Shown in pieces: positions 44,301 through 57,119 of a stretch of 64,000 bases of DNA. The stretch lies in the NCBI GenBank assembly GCA_002286715.1, contig NSJX01000013.1:14860-78859 (forward strand), in the 5' to 3' direction. Both the position numbers and the translations under genes were made by a program. How positions within the stretch are numbered: position 1 is the first letter of the stretch; each line of letters begins with the position of its first letter. The notes beneath the pieces are model-generated. The model searched no databases. It worked only from the letters and a program-made list of their open reading frames with translations, and was not told the DNA's origin. The stretch is from Dentipellis sp. KUC8613 (Eukaryota; Basidiomycota; Agaricomycetes; Russulales; Hericiaceae).

Positions 44301-45193
44301 TCAACTCCAGCTCGGCCGCGTCGCCGGAGCCCCACAATGCGTCCAATGCGTCCAATGCGTCGTCACCGCCGTCGGCTGAAGGGTCGTCGAATGGTGCCCA
44401 ATCACGCAATCCGTCGCGCAAGATTGCGTCCACGAAGCGAATGCAGGATGTGGCGGCGCGCACGGCGGCGCAGAAGAAGAAGGCGGCGAGCGCCGACGCG
44501 GCGACGACGAACGGCCTGCTACGGTCGTCGACGAGCACGCCGGACCTGGCGTCGGCTGCGGGTGGCGGACAAGGGAAGGGAGGAGACGGGGATGGAGAGG
44601 CGACGCCGACTGTGTGCACGAATTGCCAGACGACAAACACGCCATTATGGAGGAGGGACCCCGAGGGGCAGCCGCTTTGTGAGTACCTCACCCTTGCGCG
44701 TCGCAGCTGGTGGGCGTGGGCTGACTGGATATTCCTAGGCAACGCCTGCGGCTTGTTTTATGTGAGTGCTCCCCTTATCTGCGCTGCATTTGGTAACCGT
44801 TGTTGACATGTGTACGATAGAAACTGCATGGCGTTGTTCGCCCTTTATCTCTGAAGACCGACGTGATAAAGAAGAGGTGCGACCTACTGCGGTGCACAGA
44901 GATATACACACGTGACTGACCAGTTATCTTTCAGGAACCGGGCCTCTGGTGCCCCAAGCTCTGGCACGCGCAAGGGCAACTCTGTGTTGCCCAAGATTGC
45001 CTCGTCGTCGAGTCGACCGAGATCGTCGACAACGAGCAACACGCCGGCGAGTCTACCGGGGTCAAGACTGTCGCCGAGCAATCGAATAGGCGGGAGCGCG
45101 GCTGCGGGCACTCTGGCCATGAAACGACAGAGACGGACATCCACGAGTGTGCAGGGCCCGGCGCGGAAGCAGAGCGACGGAGCTGCTGCTTGA
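41370..45193 (+). CDS. AreA/Nit2-like GATA transcription factor (global nitrogen regulator)
   Basis: Activates nitrogen-catabolic genes when preferred nitrogen is scarce, acting in the nucleus. Exons 41370-41970, 42051-42110, 42177-42990, 43042-44678, 44739-44761, 44821-44876 and 44935-45193 total 3450 nt (1149 residues). The DUF1752 motif of this family is seen as [20 protein letters not shown] plus [15 protein letters not shown] in exon 3. A single C-terminal zinc finger of the C-X2-C-X17-C-X2-C type ([33 protein letters not shown]) is followed by the basic tail [10 protein letters not shown]. Introns cut the finger twice; the third zinc cysteine codon is split. Long Ser/Pro/Ala-rich regions separate the domains. 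The start MEFSNAPTQ is the likely one; an in-frame ATG at 41352 is an alternative. Confidence 0.92.
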
Positions 45194-45399
45194 TGATATA
45201 TGTGCTTTATCTTCTTGCATCCTGTTGTTGTTTGTGACCACCACTAATGTCTTGCTATGTTGTATTACCGTTCCGCTATAGAGGGAGTCTGACGCTGACG
45301 GTCCGAGAACTCCGGTGCATGCTACGATACGATGTCTTTACGATTACGGCGGGGATGTATTAGGCCTTTAGTTTAGTTTTAGATGTACGCACTCACTGG

Positions 45400-48300
45400 G
45401 TGTTCTATGATTTATATCCCAAGCCGAGTCGAGTGTTTGATGGCGAGACTTTGTGCCTTTGGCGCCAGGGGAATTTCTCGCGGTCAGCTGCCAGCGGCGA
45501 CATACGATTGAGAACATTGAGCTGGAGTCGACTGCCATCGCTGTTGGAGGTCGTCCACGACCGTCTGCTCACCCTGGCGTCGCTATTCAGAAACGCGGCC
45601 CCGTCGCCGCGCTCGCCAGTGCCGCCGTCGTCGTTCCCGACCGGGCTGCAGCCCGTCGGCTCGCGCGACCGGCATGGCAACTCAGACGCTACGCGGCGGA
45701 TTTCACGCACAGACATGGATTTCGAGCAGGCTCTCCGTGCGGGGGGCACTGTCGTCTTGAAGGAGGGCCCCGACATCAACGCCTTAGGTCATGACTCAAC
45801 GCCGTCACCCAGACCGCTTACCTCTCCTTTGTCTTCCTCCTCCCGCACACACATGCCCCAGCCCTCGACGCCCACCGTCGTCCCACCCACGCCGACACCC
45901 ACCAAGGGCAAGGTCGGATCTCCCAGCGGCAGGCCCCGGACCTCATCTCCATCTGTATCATCATCCAATGATGTCTTTTTCGACGCCGAAGACACTGAAT
46001 ACCAAACCAAGCGGCGCTCTATGTACCGTTCATCGGGCACCGCCAGCAGCCCCGATCTAGCCACCCTCGTGCGCAAGGCAAAGCAACGCGGAGGCATCCT
46101 CCCAACACACCTCATGCGCGACAAACGCCAGGAGCAGCCGCCCCCTCTGCCCTCAGCCGGGCACGCTGCCCTCAATACCCCCGAACGCTCCTCGCCCCGG
46201 CTGCGCCCCCGTTCCTCCACTTCCTCAGGCACCTCCCTCCCACACGCGTCCTCCCCGCAGCCCTTTCCCGGAACAAAGGGCAAGGCGAAGCTGCAGAAGG
46301 CGACGTCCTCGAATACGATGGCCGTCTCGAGCTCCTCCAGCTCCGATTGGGTCTTCACCAGCCCTGGCGTGGGCAATACGGACTCCGGATCGTTCAAGGT
46401 GCGTTCCTGCTGTCGCATGCTGCCATCAGGTCTGATTTTCCCGGTAGCATCCCAAGACCTCTGTCAGGGCAAAGACGAGTGCATTCCTCGGCAAGATGCT
46501 TGGGCAGGGCAGTGTGAGAGAGCGATCCGTGCGTAGCCTCATCATCGTTCGCTTTCACAAGGTCACAATTGGCATCTACACAGAAAACAGATGCGGGGTC
46601 GCCATCCAAAACACCCTCGTCGCCAAAGGCACCCCCAGTACCCCCCTTGCCGTTGTCCAAAGACCGATCCTCAGAGATGACACCCGTCCAAGACGTCTTC
46701 ACCGCTCCGTTCAGTCCAACTGCTTCATTCAGCCCTAACAACACATCCAAACCCTTACCTCCCATACAACTCGATGACAAGCCCCGTGATGATGTTTCTT
46801 CGTTTGACGACAAGTCACTCGTTGTCGTCGAGCGGCCTTCCAGCTCCCGTACACGTTCCAGATCGCCAGAAAAGACCGTAAAGGGCAAGGCCGACCATTC
46901 TGTCAGAATGGCAGGGCACAGCAAACGGCGAAGCATGAGCGTTGGTGATGTCGAGCTGAAGATGGCGATGGCCGCTGCATCCTCAGCAACGCCTCTACCT
47001 CCGGTGAAAGACCAAAAGTACGAGGACACCGACGGGTGGGACCCCGCCATGAAGGGCCTGCTGTCAGACTTCTCACAACTGAATCCGCTTTCGACCTCCC
47101 TTGACCTCCACGTTCCCTCCACCCCTCCGCGACGATCGGGATCCTCGCGTGCAAATGCAAAATCGGACATGCCCCTGCCGTCACCTGTGCGCCCAGACAA
47201 GCCCAAACACCCTGCAAGTGCCCCACCTGCGCTTTCATTAGACACGCCGATCGTCACCCTCGATCCCGCGTCCCAAACCGACGAGTCGAACGTTGGGTCC
47301 CCCGACAGCCTGCTGCCCGTGGTGCCGCCCCGGTCGTCGTCGCTCCAAACCCCTCCGAGCAGAGGGCGCTCCGGGTCCAACTCGACAGGTCCTCGGGCGT
47401 TCCCGAGCACGATAGGACACCGCCCACTCGGGCCACGGAGTCCGTCTACAGGAAACCATGCATATACGGGATCTCGCGATTCAAACAGGCTTTGGGTCCA
47501 ACCACGATCTACGGCGTTCAACTCGGAGCCTTCTCTTGTGCCAGGGCGCGACGGCAGCTCGGGTGAGTATATGCGGCGCAGTGTCCAGTGCGAAATCAAG
47601 CCGACCATCTCTGTTGCAGTCCCGCCCCCTCTATCGGCAATTTCACAGCAAGACCTCACTTTCAATGCGCCCCGACCGTTCCCTTCAGATACGATGACCA
47701 GCAATAGCGAGGACGCTGTGGACCTGGAGGCGAAAGGCAAGGAGTTGGCCACGCGCTGCTGGGACGAGGACGAGGAGTTCCTCGCGAAAGAGAAGATCGC
47801 GGAGTGGCTTGGCGGAGTGTAAGTGTCCTCGGCATGGCTTCATGCATCCATGCTAACATCATTCCAGGGGTCGTGTGAACAAGATCGCGCTGCGGCACTA
47901 CTTGGATCACTTTGACTTTTCTGGCCTTCGGCTCGACATGGCCTTCAGGTGATGTATTTCGCAGCGATTGGGGCCGTTGTGAATATTGACTGGATGCACA
48001 GGCGACTGTGCGCTAAGCTCTTCCTCAAAGCCGAAACACAGCAGGTGGATCGGATTCTTGAGGAGTTCTCCAGGCGCTACTGGGATTGTAATCCTGGCAA
48101 CCTTTTCGGCAACGCGAGTTAGTATCTCAGTTCTCTTCCCCTCTTTTGGCAGTCGACTCACTACATCTCGTAGGCGTCGTGCATGCCGTTTCATATTCAC
48201 TCCTTTTGCTTAACACAGATCTGCATGTGGCGGAGCTGTCAAGCAGGATGTCTAAAGGGCAGTTCGTCAGGAACACCCTCTCGACTATCCAAATGCAGCT

Positions 48301-50423
48301 GCAGTCCTCTTCTGATTTGACATACGACGATTCTAGCAGCATTCGCGGCGCAGGATCTGAAATGAGCGACGTTGGCACGAACACCCTCAAGTCGTCGCGT
48401 ACGAAGCGCAGCGATAGTATCACCAGCTGGAACAGTATCACCCGAGACGTCGTCATCGCGAATCTGGGTTCTTCTCTTGGGACGTCGTCTGCCGCACCAC
48501 AGAGCGCAGGCTCTGGTAGTAACCATCTGACGAATGATAGTTCTGCATCGGTGTCTAACACCAATACATCGGGCGCGGAGTCAAAGTCGCCGAGTACGCT
48601 GGTGTCGTCGGTCATCTATGATCGTAACTGGGAGAGCGATATGGAGAGCCTGTTGAAGGTGAGAGTCAGCATACAATGCTATAGCATGTCTAACACCTGT
48701 GAACAGGACATGTATACTGCGATCAAGAATCAACAGGTGTTGCAGCCGTTGGCTAGCGCCGCTTTCGCCAGGGCGTCAACGTCGTCTCTCAACGCGGGCC
48801 CGATGCTACGGAACCGCAGTCTTCGTGTGCAACCCGACCGCCTCGCGACCCTCAAACGGGGCAGCATCCGAGGTATCCAATCTCTCATGGGGCCGTCATC
48901 GGGCATCAGTCCATACAGTAGCAACAGCAGTGTCGATGGTCGCGCGAGTCCTTCACCCAGCTTCGCAACATCTACGCATGAGGTACGCTTCCCGAACTGT
49001 GCCGACGTTTTCTCACTCACCATCCGTTTCAGGGTCTCTATGGCTCCAACCTTTCATTCCTGACCCCGACCCTCGGCTTCGCGTCCAACCTCTCCCACAC
49101 CATCATCCGTGAGACCCAGGAAGATGACGACAGAAGTCAACATAGCGGCGATTCCGAGTCGACCAACATTAGCATATCTGATGAGGAGCTTGCTCTCTTG
49201 GGGCCCCCTTGGGCGAAGGAGGGTATGCTCTGCCGGAAGCAGTACAACGAGTCCGCGGGCAAGCGCGCGAAGTCGAAGGCATGGCTCGACGTGTTCGTCG
49301 TCATCCAAAAGGGCGAACTCAACATGTTCACGTTCGGCGGTCACGGCCATGGCGCTCACAGCGTTGTCGGCGGTGGGAACTGGCTGGTCAGCATCTCTGT
49401 CACGCTTCTACTCACCAGGTGCTGATGTACACGACCGTAGGAAAATGCCAATCTCGTGGGGACAGTGCTGCTAGCCCATTCACTGGCCCACGCGCTACCT
49501 CCTCCTGGCTACAATCGGCAACGCCCCCATTGCATGGTGTTGACGCTGTCCAACGGTGCCGTGTACTTCTTCCAAGCAGGGACTGAGGAGCTTGTGAACG
49601 AGTGGGTGTCGACCTGCAACTACTGGGCCGCGCGCCAGAGCAAGGAGCCGTTGACCGGAGGCGTGTCGAACATGGAGTACGGCTGGAACCGCGTCGGCGA
49701 CCCGCTGCACCACGGCCGGGCGATTTCCGACGACGAGTCGTCCCGCCTCGACATGGACAACCTGAGTGTGCGCAGTGGGCGGAGTGGACGCAGCAGCCGG
49801 AGCAGGTTCGGAAAGAAGGACGGCGCGGCGACTGTGCGCGGCGGGAGCTCGCCGTGGGCAGATCGGACGTCCATCAACGAATGGAAGGCGCCCCAGCCGC
49901 CGTCCGTTCCCAGCACCCATGACGAGGAGACGCAGCTTGAGGCTCTGAGAAAGCACGTCACGTCGCTTACGAACGAACTGCAGGAGCACAACGAGCTGCG
50001 CGCACCCATGATGGCTCTTGTATGTCTATGTCTATTTTCATGTTGACATGAGGGCGTTGGGCTAATTCGCGTTTATAGTACCCGGCCAGGTCAGCCAATG
50101 CTTCCAAGGCCCTCGGGAACTGGGAGAAGAAGTCACAGTACCTGCTCACTGAGATTGTCAAGTACGAGTCGTACATCGATTCGCTTCAGTCCGCCATGGC
50201 CCTCCGCCTCAAGAAACGCGGCGAGAAGGCTTTGGAGCGTGCCCTTGTCGGCGGCGATGACATCGCGTCTACCAAGGGCAAGTGGAAAGGACGTCCGGAG
50301 GAAGAGACGATCTTGGAAGGAGACGAGCCCTCGCCGATCGCGGCCTCGCATCCACGGCCTCCCTCGCAGCAGCACCACCGCAGGGAGCGCGCGGAGGCGG
50401 AGCACGACTGTGAGAGGGAGTGA
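45400..50423 (+). CDS. Sec7 and PH domain ARF guanine-nucleotide exchange factor
   Basis: Loads GTP on ARF-family GTPases in vesicle traffic and cell-surface polarity. An N-terminal disordered region of roughly 750 residues (Ser/Pro-rich) precedes the Sec7 domain, which begins about KGKELATRCWDEDEEFLAKE and includes IAEWLGGVGRVNKIALRHYL, DHFDFSGLRLDMAFRRL, QQVDRILEEFSRRYWDCNP and the hallmark YSLLLLNTDLH. An acidic Ser-rich linker with WESDMESLLKDMY follows, then a PH domain (KEGMLCRKQYNE, KAWLDVFVVIQKGELNMF, VLTLSNGAVYFFQAGTEE, VNEWVSTCNYWAA). A C-terminal coiled coil (WEKKSQYLLTEIVKYESYID) ends the protein. Domain order resembles fungal Syt1/Yel1 and animal EFA6/PSD proteins. The N-terminal start is uncertain (45400 or a nearby in-frame ATG). 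Confidence 0.88.
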
Positions 50424-51906
50424 GCAGGAGAGCGCCGGTCGCGTGCTGTGTGTTGTACGGGTGTAGATTGGTGTTTCGACGATCTTTCACTATGCCTATT
50501 GTTTGATGATGTTATCGGTGCTCAGACACCATATACCTCCAGATTGGATCTTCGATTCCACTGCATATATACCACTCACTAATAGGTACTAAAATGCTAC
50601 GGTTATTTTTATTGGTTGTGAAACACAACGCTGGTGGTGGTTGCGCTGTTGGGGGTATAGTTCAGGTGGTGTTGTTGGTGACGGTGTCCACGACGGTGTC
50701 TTGACCAGTGACAGCTACTCCGGCAATCGCCGCATAGTGAGTATTCATTCATTCGGTCGAATATGCTCTTCGTCGTCACTGGCACCACCGTCGTCGGTGC
50801 CAGCACGCTGAGGCTTTCGTCGCCTTCGCAAGACCCGGTGGTCCAAGATCATATGTTCATATCAGTCTCCCAGGACCCAAGCTTCGGACTATACCGACTC
50901 ACCAAGGACGCCGGTGAGAAATTTTCAATGTATCAAGTTCTCCTCCTACCCGCGTGCTATCAACTACACGAGTGCCTACGCGTTTGACTAGGATAGCCAG
51001 AAATTTCAGATATACAGGTCGGTGAGTTCTGCTTCTTCCACCGTGGACTGAGCCCTCCGCGATACGCAGTCCCACGTGTTTTGTCCCCGACTCAAGCACT
51101 CAAGCGCCCAGGCCCAGTTGCTTTTCGAAATATCGACTTCTTCTGCATACCCATCAGTGGCGAAAAAGTGGTTGCATCGCCGGGCCTTTCTTGGCAATCT
51201 GTAGTGTCTGCTGATACAGGTGCTTTACTTCTCTTCTCCAAAAAGAAGCGAGCCGCAAGTAAGTACGCCTTCAATGTACATCTGATGCGGCGTAACACGA
51301 GGTGCACGCCTTCCACGGCTGTGCCGCGCTCGGCGATCTACGGCCTATATGCAACTCATTAAGACTTCAACAACATCCTTACAGTCCACCAGCAACACAA
51401 AGCCCTAATCCCTATATGGATACTATTGTTTATTGTTCTGCTCCCGACGATGGTGATGCCTTGTCCTTCCTTGTTCCTACAGGCATATTAGATTTTCCAG
51501 ACCACCACCCGACTCTCGAGTCGCTCTCATTTCGAGGACGGACACCTGCAACGCAGCGACGCCTCGATGCGAGGCGGAGTCGCACGGCATGGTGCTTCTA
51601 GTGTGGCGGAGGCGGATGGGTAGGTGGCAAACACACGTGTTGCGCAAAGCACAGGGGAGAAGGCCAGGGCACCGAGCCACACCGCAACGCCTGGCGCTAA
51701 TCCCTCAATGCCTTGTTCTTGTTCCTAGGATTACGTCGCTACAGTGCGGGCTTTGTCTATATAATGAGTGCCATTGTCCCCACTTCCCTCCATCGCATCT
51801 CATTCTATACTCTGTGGCCCCCGCTTCACCAGCGACTTGAAACCACCCTCAGCACTATCTCAAGCTCGAGCACACCTGCTACAGCTTCACTAGACATCAG
51901 ACCATT
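50424..51906. other. Gap of 1.5 kb after the Sec7 gene
   Basis: No gene I can name. Coding-like fragments appear on the minus strand at 50720-50840 (an acidic stretch TDDGGASDDEEHIRPNE before a stop) and 51020-51140 (AVDISKSN-like, then WALECLSRGQNTWDCVSRRA), but no complete exon chain was found. They could be parts of a decayed or unrecognised small gene. Confidence 0.35.
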
Positions 51907-53553
51907 ATGCTGGTCTATCAACTCTTCGTCCTCTTTGCGGGGGCGATGTCCCTATTCTATAGTCCCTCCGCTCGGGAGGCTGCTTATGACTTCTTCTGGT
52001 TCTGCCTTGAAGAGTCCTCTGTTCCGTCTAACTTACACGAAGTCCAATTCCTCAACCCACTTCTTCTCGCCGTCGAGTACTTCCGTGAACCGCAGTATGA
52101 CTATGGAGAGCTGGTCCGCGACATAGCAATCTACCTAAACACCACGCGGGCCGACTCCACGACGGAAACCTCTGACGCTGCTCCTTTCGACTTCGACTGG
52201 TATATCTGGCCGATTCTGGCACTGACATTCCTGGTACGAGATTGCGTGTGGCGTTGTTCATATCCAGTTACTCACCCATCGTACAGCTCCTCGAATACGT
52301 AGTCATGTACGGCTTCCGACTTCTGACGGAAGGGTACGAAGAGCCCGAAGAGCCGGTAGTGGAAGACACCTACTGGTGGTTCGTGGCTGATAACGACGCA
52401 AGCCCTTACGCAGGAACCATATGGCGAGTTGTACGTCTTCATATCTTCTCGAGTTGCGCTCGGCATGTGACGGCGTCCCAGATCTGGTGTCCCGGCATGC
52501 CCCAGCGAGTGGACCTCTGCAAGTTCGACTTCTCGTCTTTCGCTCAGTCGGCCTCGTTCAACTACGGCACCGGTACGACGAACATCCCTGGACTTGAGCT
52601 GCCTCCGGCCTCGCGTCAACAGCCGCGTTCCGCTGGCCTCTCGACCGCTGCGACACTGGTGCTCGCCGCCTCGCACCAGGCCACTTCCTCTACGTCTGCT
52701 GTCTCTGGTGATGATCTCGACTTGGACAACCGTTTCGAAGAAATCGCATCTGTCAGCGACGAAGACGACGCAGAGCGACGGCCTACGCGGGATGCCTCTA
52801 CGACCCCGGCCACCTCTACTCTGTACAACGCGTCACCCATCTCTTCGGATGCCTCCAGCTGCGAAGGCTCGCCCGACACTCTCCAGAAGCGCAACCTGGC
52901 CTTCTACTCGCGCTTTGTCGACGATCCTACCACGGATATAAGGGCACACACTAGCGACATCATCACGGCACTCGATCTCTGCACCGGCACGTCATCTCTG
53001 GTCAACCACGGCAAATCAGGAGCTGGGCCCGACGCAACTGCAAATTGCGACCTCTCTGCAGCATGCGCTACTGTTGGCTCAGTGGGCTACCTGGACCCGG
53101 CATCGCTCGCGGCTCTCGGAACGGACGACATGGACTACGCCGCGACCCAGGCCGAGCCCGAAGCATGCCCCCCATCCCCCGCCTCCCCTGCTCGGTCTAT
53201 TCGCAGGCGTCATGTAAGGCTTTGCTCTTTTGCGGTATGCGATTGTACTAACCCATTGTTCTTTCTAGTCGGTCGCGGACATTCGTGCACACTGCATGAT
53301 GCCGTTCGTGGAGTATGAGGCGTTCGCGAGCGCGGACGAGTTCGTCGAAGAGCGCATCAATAGCACGATCTCGCCGGAATGCGCGCCCCCCGCTGCCGTC
53401 GTGGCCGACCGGATGGCCGCGCTGGCCCCCTATTGGCAGGCATATGTCGTCGGCAGGGCATTCGACCACCTGATGCGCACTAGATGGATGGCAGGGTCGC
53501 CGGAGCAACCGGAGCAGCCGGCGCTGGTGTTCGACACACTCATGCCGATGTGA
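51907..53553 (+). CDS. Unrecognised membrane-associated protein
   Basis: The family is not recognised. Four exons keep one frame: an N-terminal exon (MLVYQLFVLFAGAMSLFY, a signal or anchor helix) ending at a second hydrophobic segment (WYIWPILALTFL joined to LLEYVVMYGFRLL); a short exon (EEPEEPVVEDTYWWFV); a long Ser/Thr/Asp-rich exon after an intron near 52432-52483; and, after GTAAGG...TAG near 53214-53268, a last exon (SVADIRAHCMMPFVEYEAF...) ending TLMPM. The last exon is compact and Ala-rich, whereas the long exon looks disordered. It may be a membrane-tethered adaptor; this is only an inference from composition. Confidence 0.65.
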
Positions 53554-54820
53554 TGTCGCTTTTCCTTCTCTCTTTTCTCCCTCATACATGCATACCTACT
53601 TATGTTACTGTACTCCTAGTACTCATGGACTTCATCACTGGACTTTTTAGCAGCTTCAGCTTGCTATGGACTTATTACATCAATACACTAAATTATGCCA
53701 TCTTTCTTATGCCTGACTGTTTATTCGCGGAGGAACTAGGTATGTCGACGTTGGACTCGCTGCGCTCACCGCATCTAAGTCTACTGCGTAGCTGACACGC
53801 TATCGGGGCACATCTTCGCCTGCGCACTCACACACCACGAGCACAGACAACAAGGAGCAGCGGGTAAAGTCAGATGGAGCAGCGCGCCCCGGGGCGAGCA
53901 CTGAGCAAGATTGACATGTTCACGGTAAGCGCAAAAGTTTTAAAGCCCTTGGCGGTGGGTGAATGAAGGGAGAAAATCTAAGAATATATTGCAGATGCCC
54001 CATATCCACGAAGACGGTAGACTCAACATCACGTACCAAACCGTCATGTCCGCTCGTGCTGGACCGCTGATCATTCCTCGTATGCCTCCAACTGCGGCCG
54101 TCTCTTTCAGAAAGCACTGAAGACTGATGGTTGGATCGACACAAGCCGCGCGCCCTCCGAACCCTATATTCAACCACCCTCAGCCGTCTTTCGCACCTTG
54201 TGCACCACCGCTGCATGGGCCGCAACAGCAGGTTTCGGGTCGCTGTCTTGCCATAGTCGCTTGGAAGGGCATTTTGTTGGGCGTGCAAGTTCGGCGAGGA
54301 TGGGCCATCCGACCATATACCCCAGACGTTCCTTGGATAGGGTTGGACGGCGGGACAGGAATGGCGGATAGAAATAATCAGAAATATCTGAGAAAGCATG
54401 GAAGTAGATGTCGGTGGATATAGAGTGCATGCACTCAAGGGAAACATTGGGGCAGGCCTTGAAAGACAGGCTGTAGTAAACCACATCTGAGAGATCTGCA
54501 GAGTCACAGCGCGGGATCAAAATGGAGTCATCTCGTAACGCAAATCTAAGATGAACGGTTGCCCGATCCGAGGAGCCGCGAGTGAATTGCGCATGTAATT
54601 TCTGAGGAGCGCTTGGACATCGTCGGTGGTCACGATGCCCGCTCAGACCTCCTTTCCGTGCTCCTGATCAGTCCGACTCCGGCTCGTCACGATGCGGATG
54701 TCTGAATATGAACAGCTCGCGTAGAGCACTCCTCCGAGGCCTCGTTTATTTGCTGTGTCCGCTGTTCATCTTTCCTTGAAGCAACAGCTTTCATGATTCC
54801 GAGCTAACCTACCTTCCGGT
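53554..54820. other. Intergenic region
   Basis: About 1.3 kb without a gene I can support on either strand. Open frames such as minus 53920-54507 lack motifs and consistent splice sites. The part near 54821 should hold the promoter of the DUF6534 gene. Confidence 0.4.
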
Positions 54821-56890
54821 ATGTCTGTCAACTCGTCAAGTATCCCTACAACCCTAGGGGCACTGCAAGCTGGATGCCTTTTTGCTATCGCGTGCGTTTC
54901 AGATTCAAGTGTTCTCTCCTGGCGCGTATTCTTATCGTGCTCGGATCAGGTTGTCTGGCGTTGCAGCTCTGCAGACATTCCTTTACTATCGATCGTATCC
55001 CCAAGATGCTTTTCGATACAAATGCATGGTGAGATATCGTTGATTCTGTGCTGTGGATACATGGTGCGATACCGGGTTTACTTGATTCTCAGGTGGCTTG
55101 GCTGTGGTACGTCTACTGCGCCTGAAATTCGATACGAGGCACTAATCCTCCGGGGAAGGCTTCTGGATGCTACCAATACGGTCCTCATTTCCGTTGTGAC
55201 CTGGCAATACTTGATTGTGAATTTTACGAACACGCAAATACCGAACCATATATACGAGTAAGTTTGCCTCGTTCACATGGACTCGAGGACACTAACCGGA
55301 TTGCGTTCTCTAGCACGCTTGCGGTCAGTGGAGAAATTCCTATCTTCCAAATCATATCTGACGCCAAAGACGACTTGCAGATCACTATCACCCTAACCGT
55401 AAGCCTTTACGGCCTGATAATCTGCAGCGCCATCGTTAATTCTACTCGCCACAGGCGGCAAGCACGCTCAGTGTCAATCTGTGAGTGTCAAGCACGTTTC
55501 ATACGGGGCCGACAGCTGAACGCATTACCTTCAGGTTTTACTGCCACAGGGTGTACAAACGTACGTGTTCGTGACGCGAGAATGGGAAATTAGCGATGAG
55601 CTTCATTGACTCGCACACAGTGAGCGGGGATAATTGGCACATCGCCGCCCCTATTGTGAGTGTCATTTGCCGGCCACGGATATACACCTGACAGCCTCGA
55701 CAGATAGTTCTATCCGTAGCACGTCTAGGTGGGACTCTATCGCCCTTCCCTGTACCATTACTGAACACGGTTGACCCGGTGCAGCACTATCTATAGGTCT
55801 GTTCAGAATTATTGTACATGCATTCATATCTGGCTGATCTCTTCCGTGGCCGCTAGTCTCCACCGTAAAAATGTGAGCCCCTTGCCCCCTCAATACAATC
55901 TCCGCTATATCTTGCTACAGGACTCAATCGCATACCTGGGATGCATTTGAATCTAAATACAAGGTAATCATCATATCACGCTGGCCAGCCTGGCTGCAGT
56001 AGTGACAAATATTTTCTCCCACAGCCAATCTTCACTTCGGGCCTGGCTCTGTCGGCATTCACAGATATCGTCATTGCGTTGACCCTGTGCCTCTATCTTC
56101 AGAGTCAAAGAAACGGTTTAGCAGGGTACGTATTGACTTGGATACCTTTGTATTTTCTTGTCTAAATTCTTACTTCGGTCATCATTTTATCCAGGACTCG
56201 GGAGATGGTCGACGCCATCATCGTCATCACGGTCAATAATGGAGCGTTGACCTGGTCTGTCGCCTTGTTTTTACTACGTCGATCGCCGGCACTGACAACA
56301 CGCTCAGCGTCGTAGCTGTCGCATCTCTGATCTGCGTAAGTCGAACCTCGTCGCTCTTCACTGCGGCTCGCTGCTAACCACGTTGCTGCGAAGTGGGCTG
56401 TGATGTCGCACAACCTCGTTTTTATGGCCTTCCATTTTTGTATCGGAAAGCGTGCGTTTGAGCTAGCATCCATATTTATCATGTACAGAAGCTCATACAG
56501 TTACCTTTGTAGTATACACGAATTCCCTGTTGGCAACGTCAGTCAATGCTCCCTTCCATCTCTATTACTGGCTTACCACTCCGACCCACAGGCTCAACAT
56601 GCGTCACTGGCTCCGCCACCGCTCGCGCAGCTCCTCGCAGAACACGCCAGAGCAGATGCTGCAGTTCAGCCACGAATCGCGGGGGCAGCGGCTGCGCGAT
56701 TCGTTCACCAACCGCTTTGTCACGCGCGATACGGAGACGGGGATGGCCGCGGGCGACAACTTGAAAACACTACCTACAGTCAGTACGTTGTCTTCGCTTT
56801 GCTTATGGCACGGGCTGACATGGTGGTACAATCTTGAAGCCGGTAGAGATTAATGTGCGACGGATTACGGAGGCGTCGGTGACGAAATGA
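54821..56890 (+). CDS. DUF6534 seven-helix membrane protein
   Basis: A large mushroom-specific family with seven predicted helices and unknown ligand. The gene is cut into about ten small exons. The family signature is read across them: MSVNSSS..TLGALQAGCLFAIA + LSGVAALQTFLYYRSYPQDA, VAWLWLLDATNTVLISVVTW, DTLAVSGEIPIFQIISDA, the third-helix part AASTLSVNLFYCHRVYKLSG, WHIAAPI, FTDIVIALTLCLYLQSQRNG, MVDAIIVITVNNGALT, VAVASLICWAVMSHNLVFMA, YTNSLLATLN(M)R-like, then a basic tail. The last exon is spliced in after LKTLPT and ends VRRITEASVTK. I infer a sensor- or receptor-like membrane protein from topology only. Exon limits in the middle are approximate. Confidence 0.82.
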
Positions 56891-57119
56891 GACTGTCGCT
56901 GGCTGCACGTCCGTACTACTTTCCGCGGCGACCACGAGTTACAAACACACCATTACGCCTGCAACTCACGGCTTTCACGATCACGATGTTTGTGTAATTT
57001 ATGACAGAACATACATTGGCAGCATGTACCGAACAATGCGTCTCACCTCAGATACAGGGAGGCGTGCTAGCGTACGAATACAGTTACGAGACGACCCAAC
57101 TACTGTACCGTACTGTACC

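Noticed and set aside
46394..47752. 452-codon minus-strand open frame opposite the Sec7 gene
   Set aside because: Antisense shadow of the disordered N-terminal region of the exchange factor; no domain.
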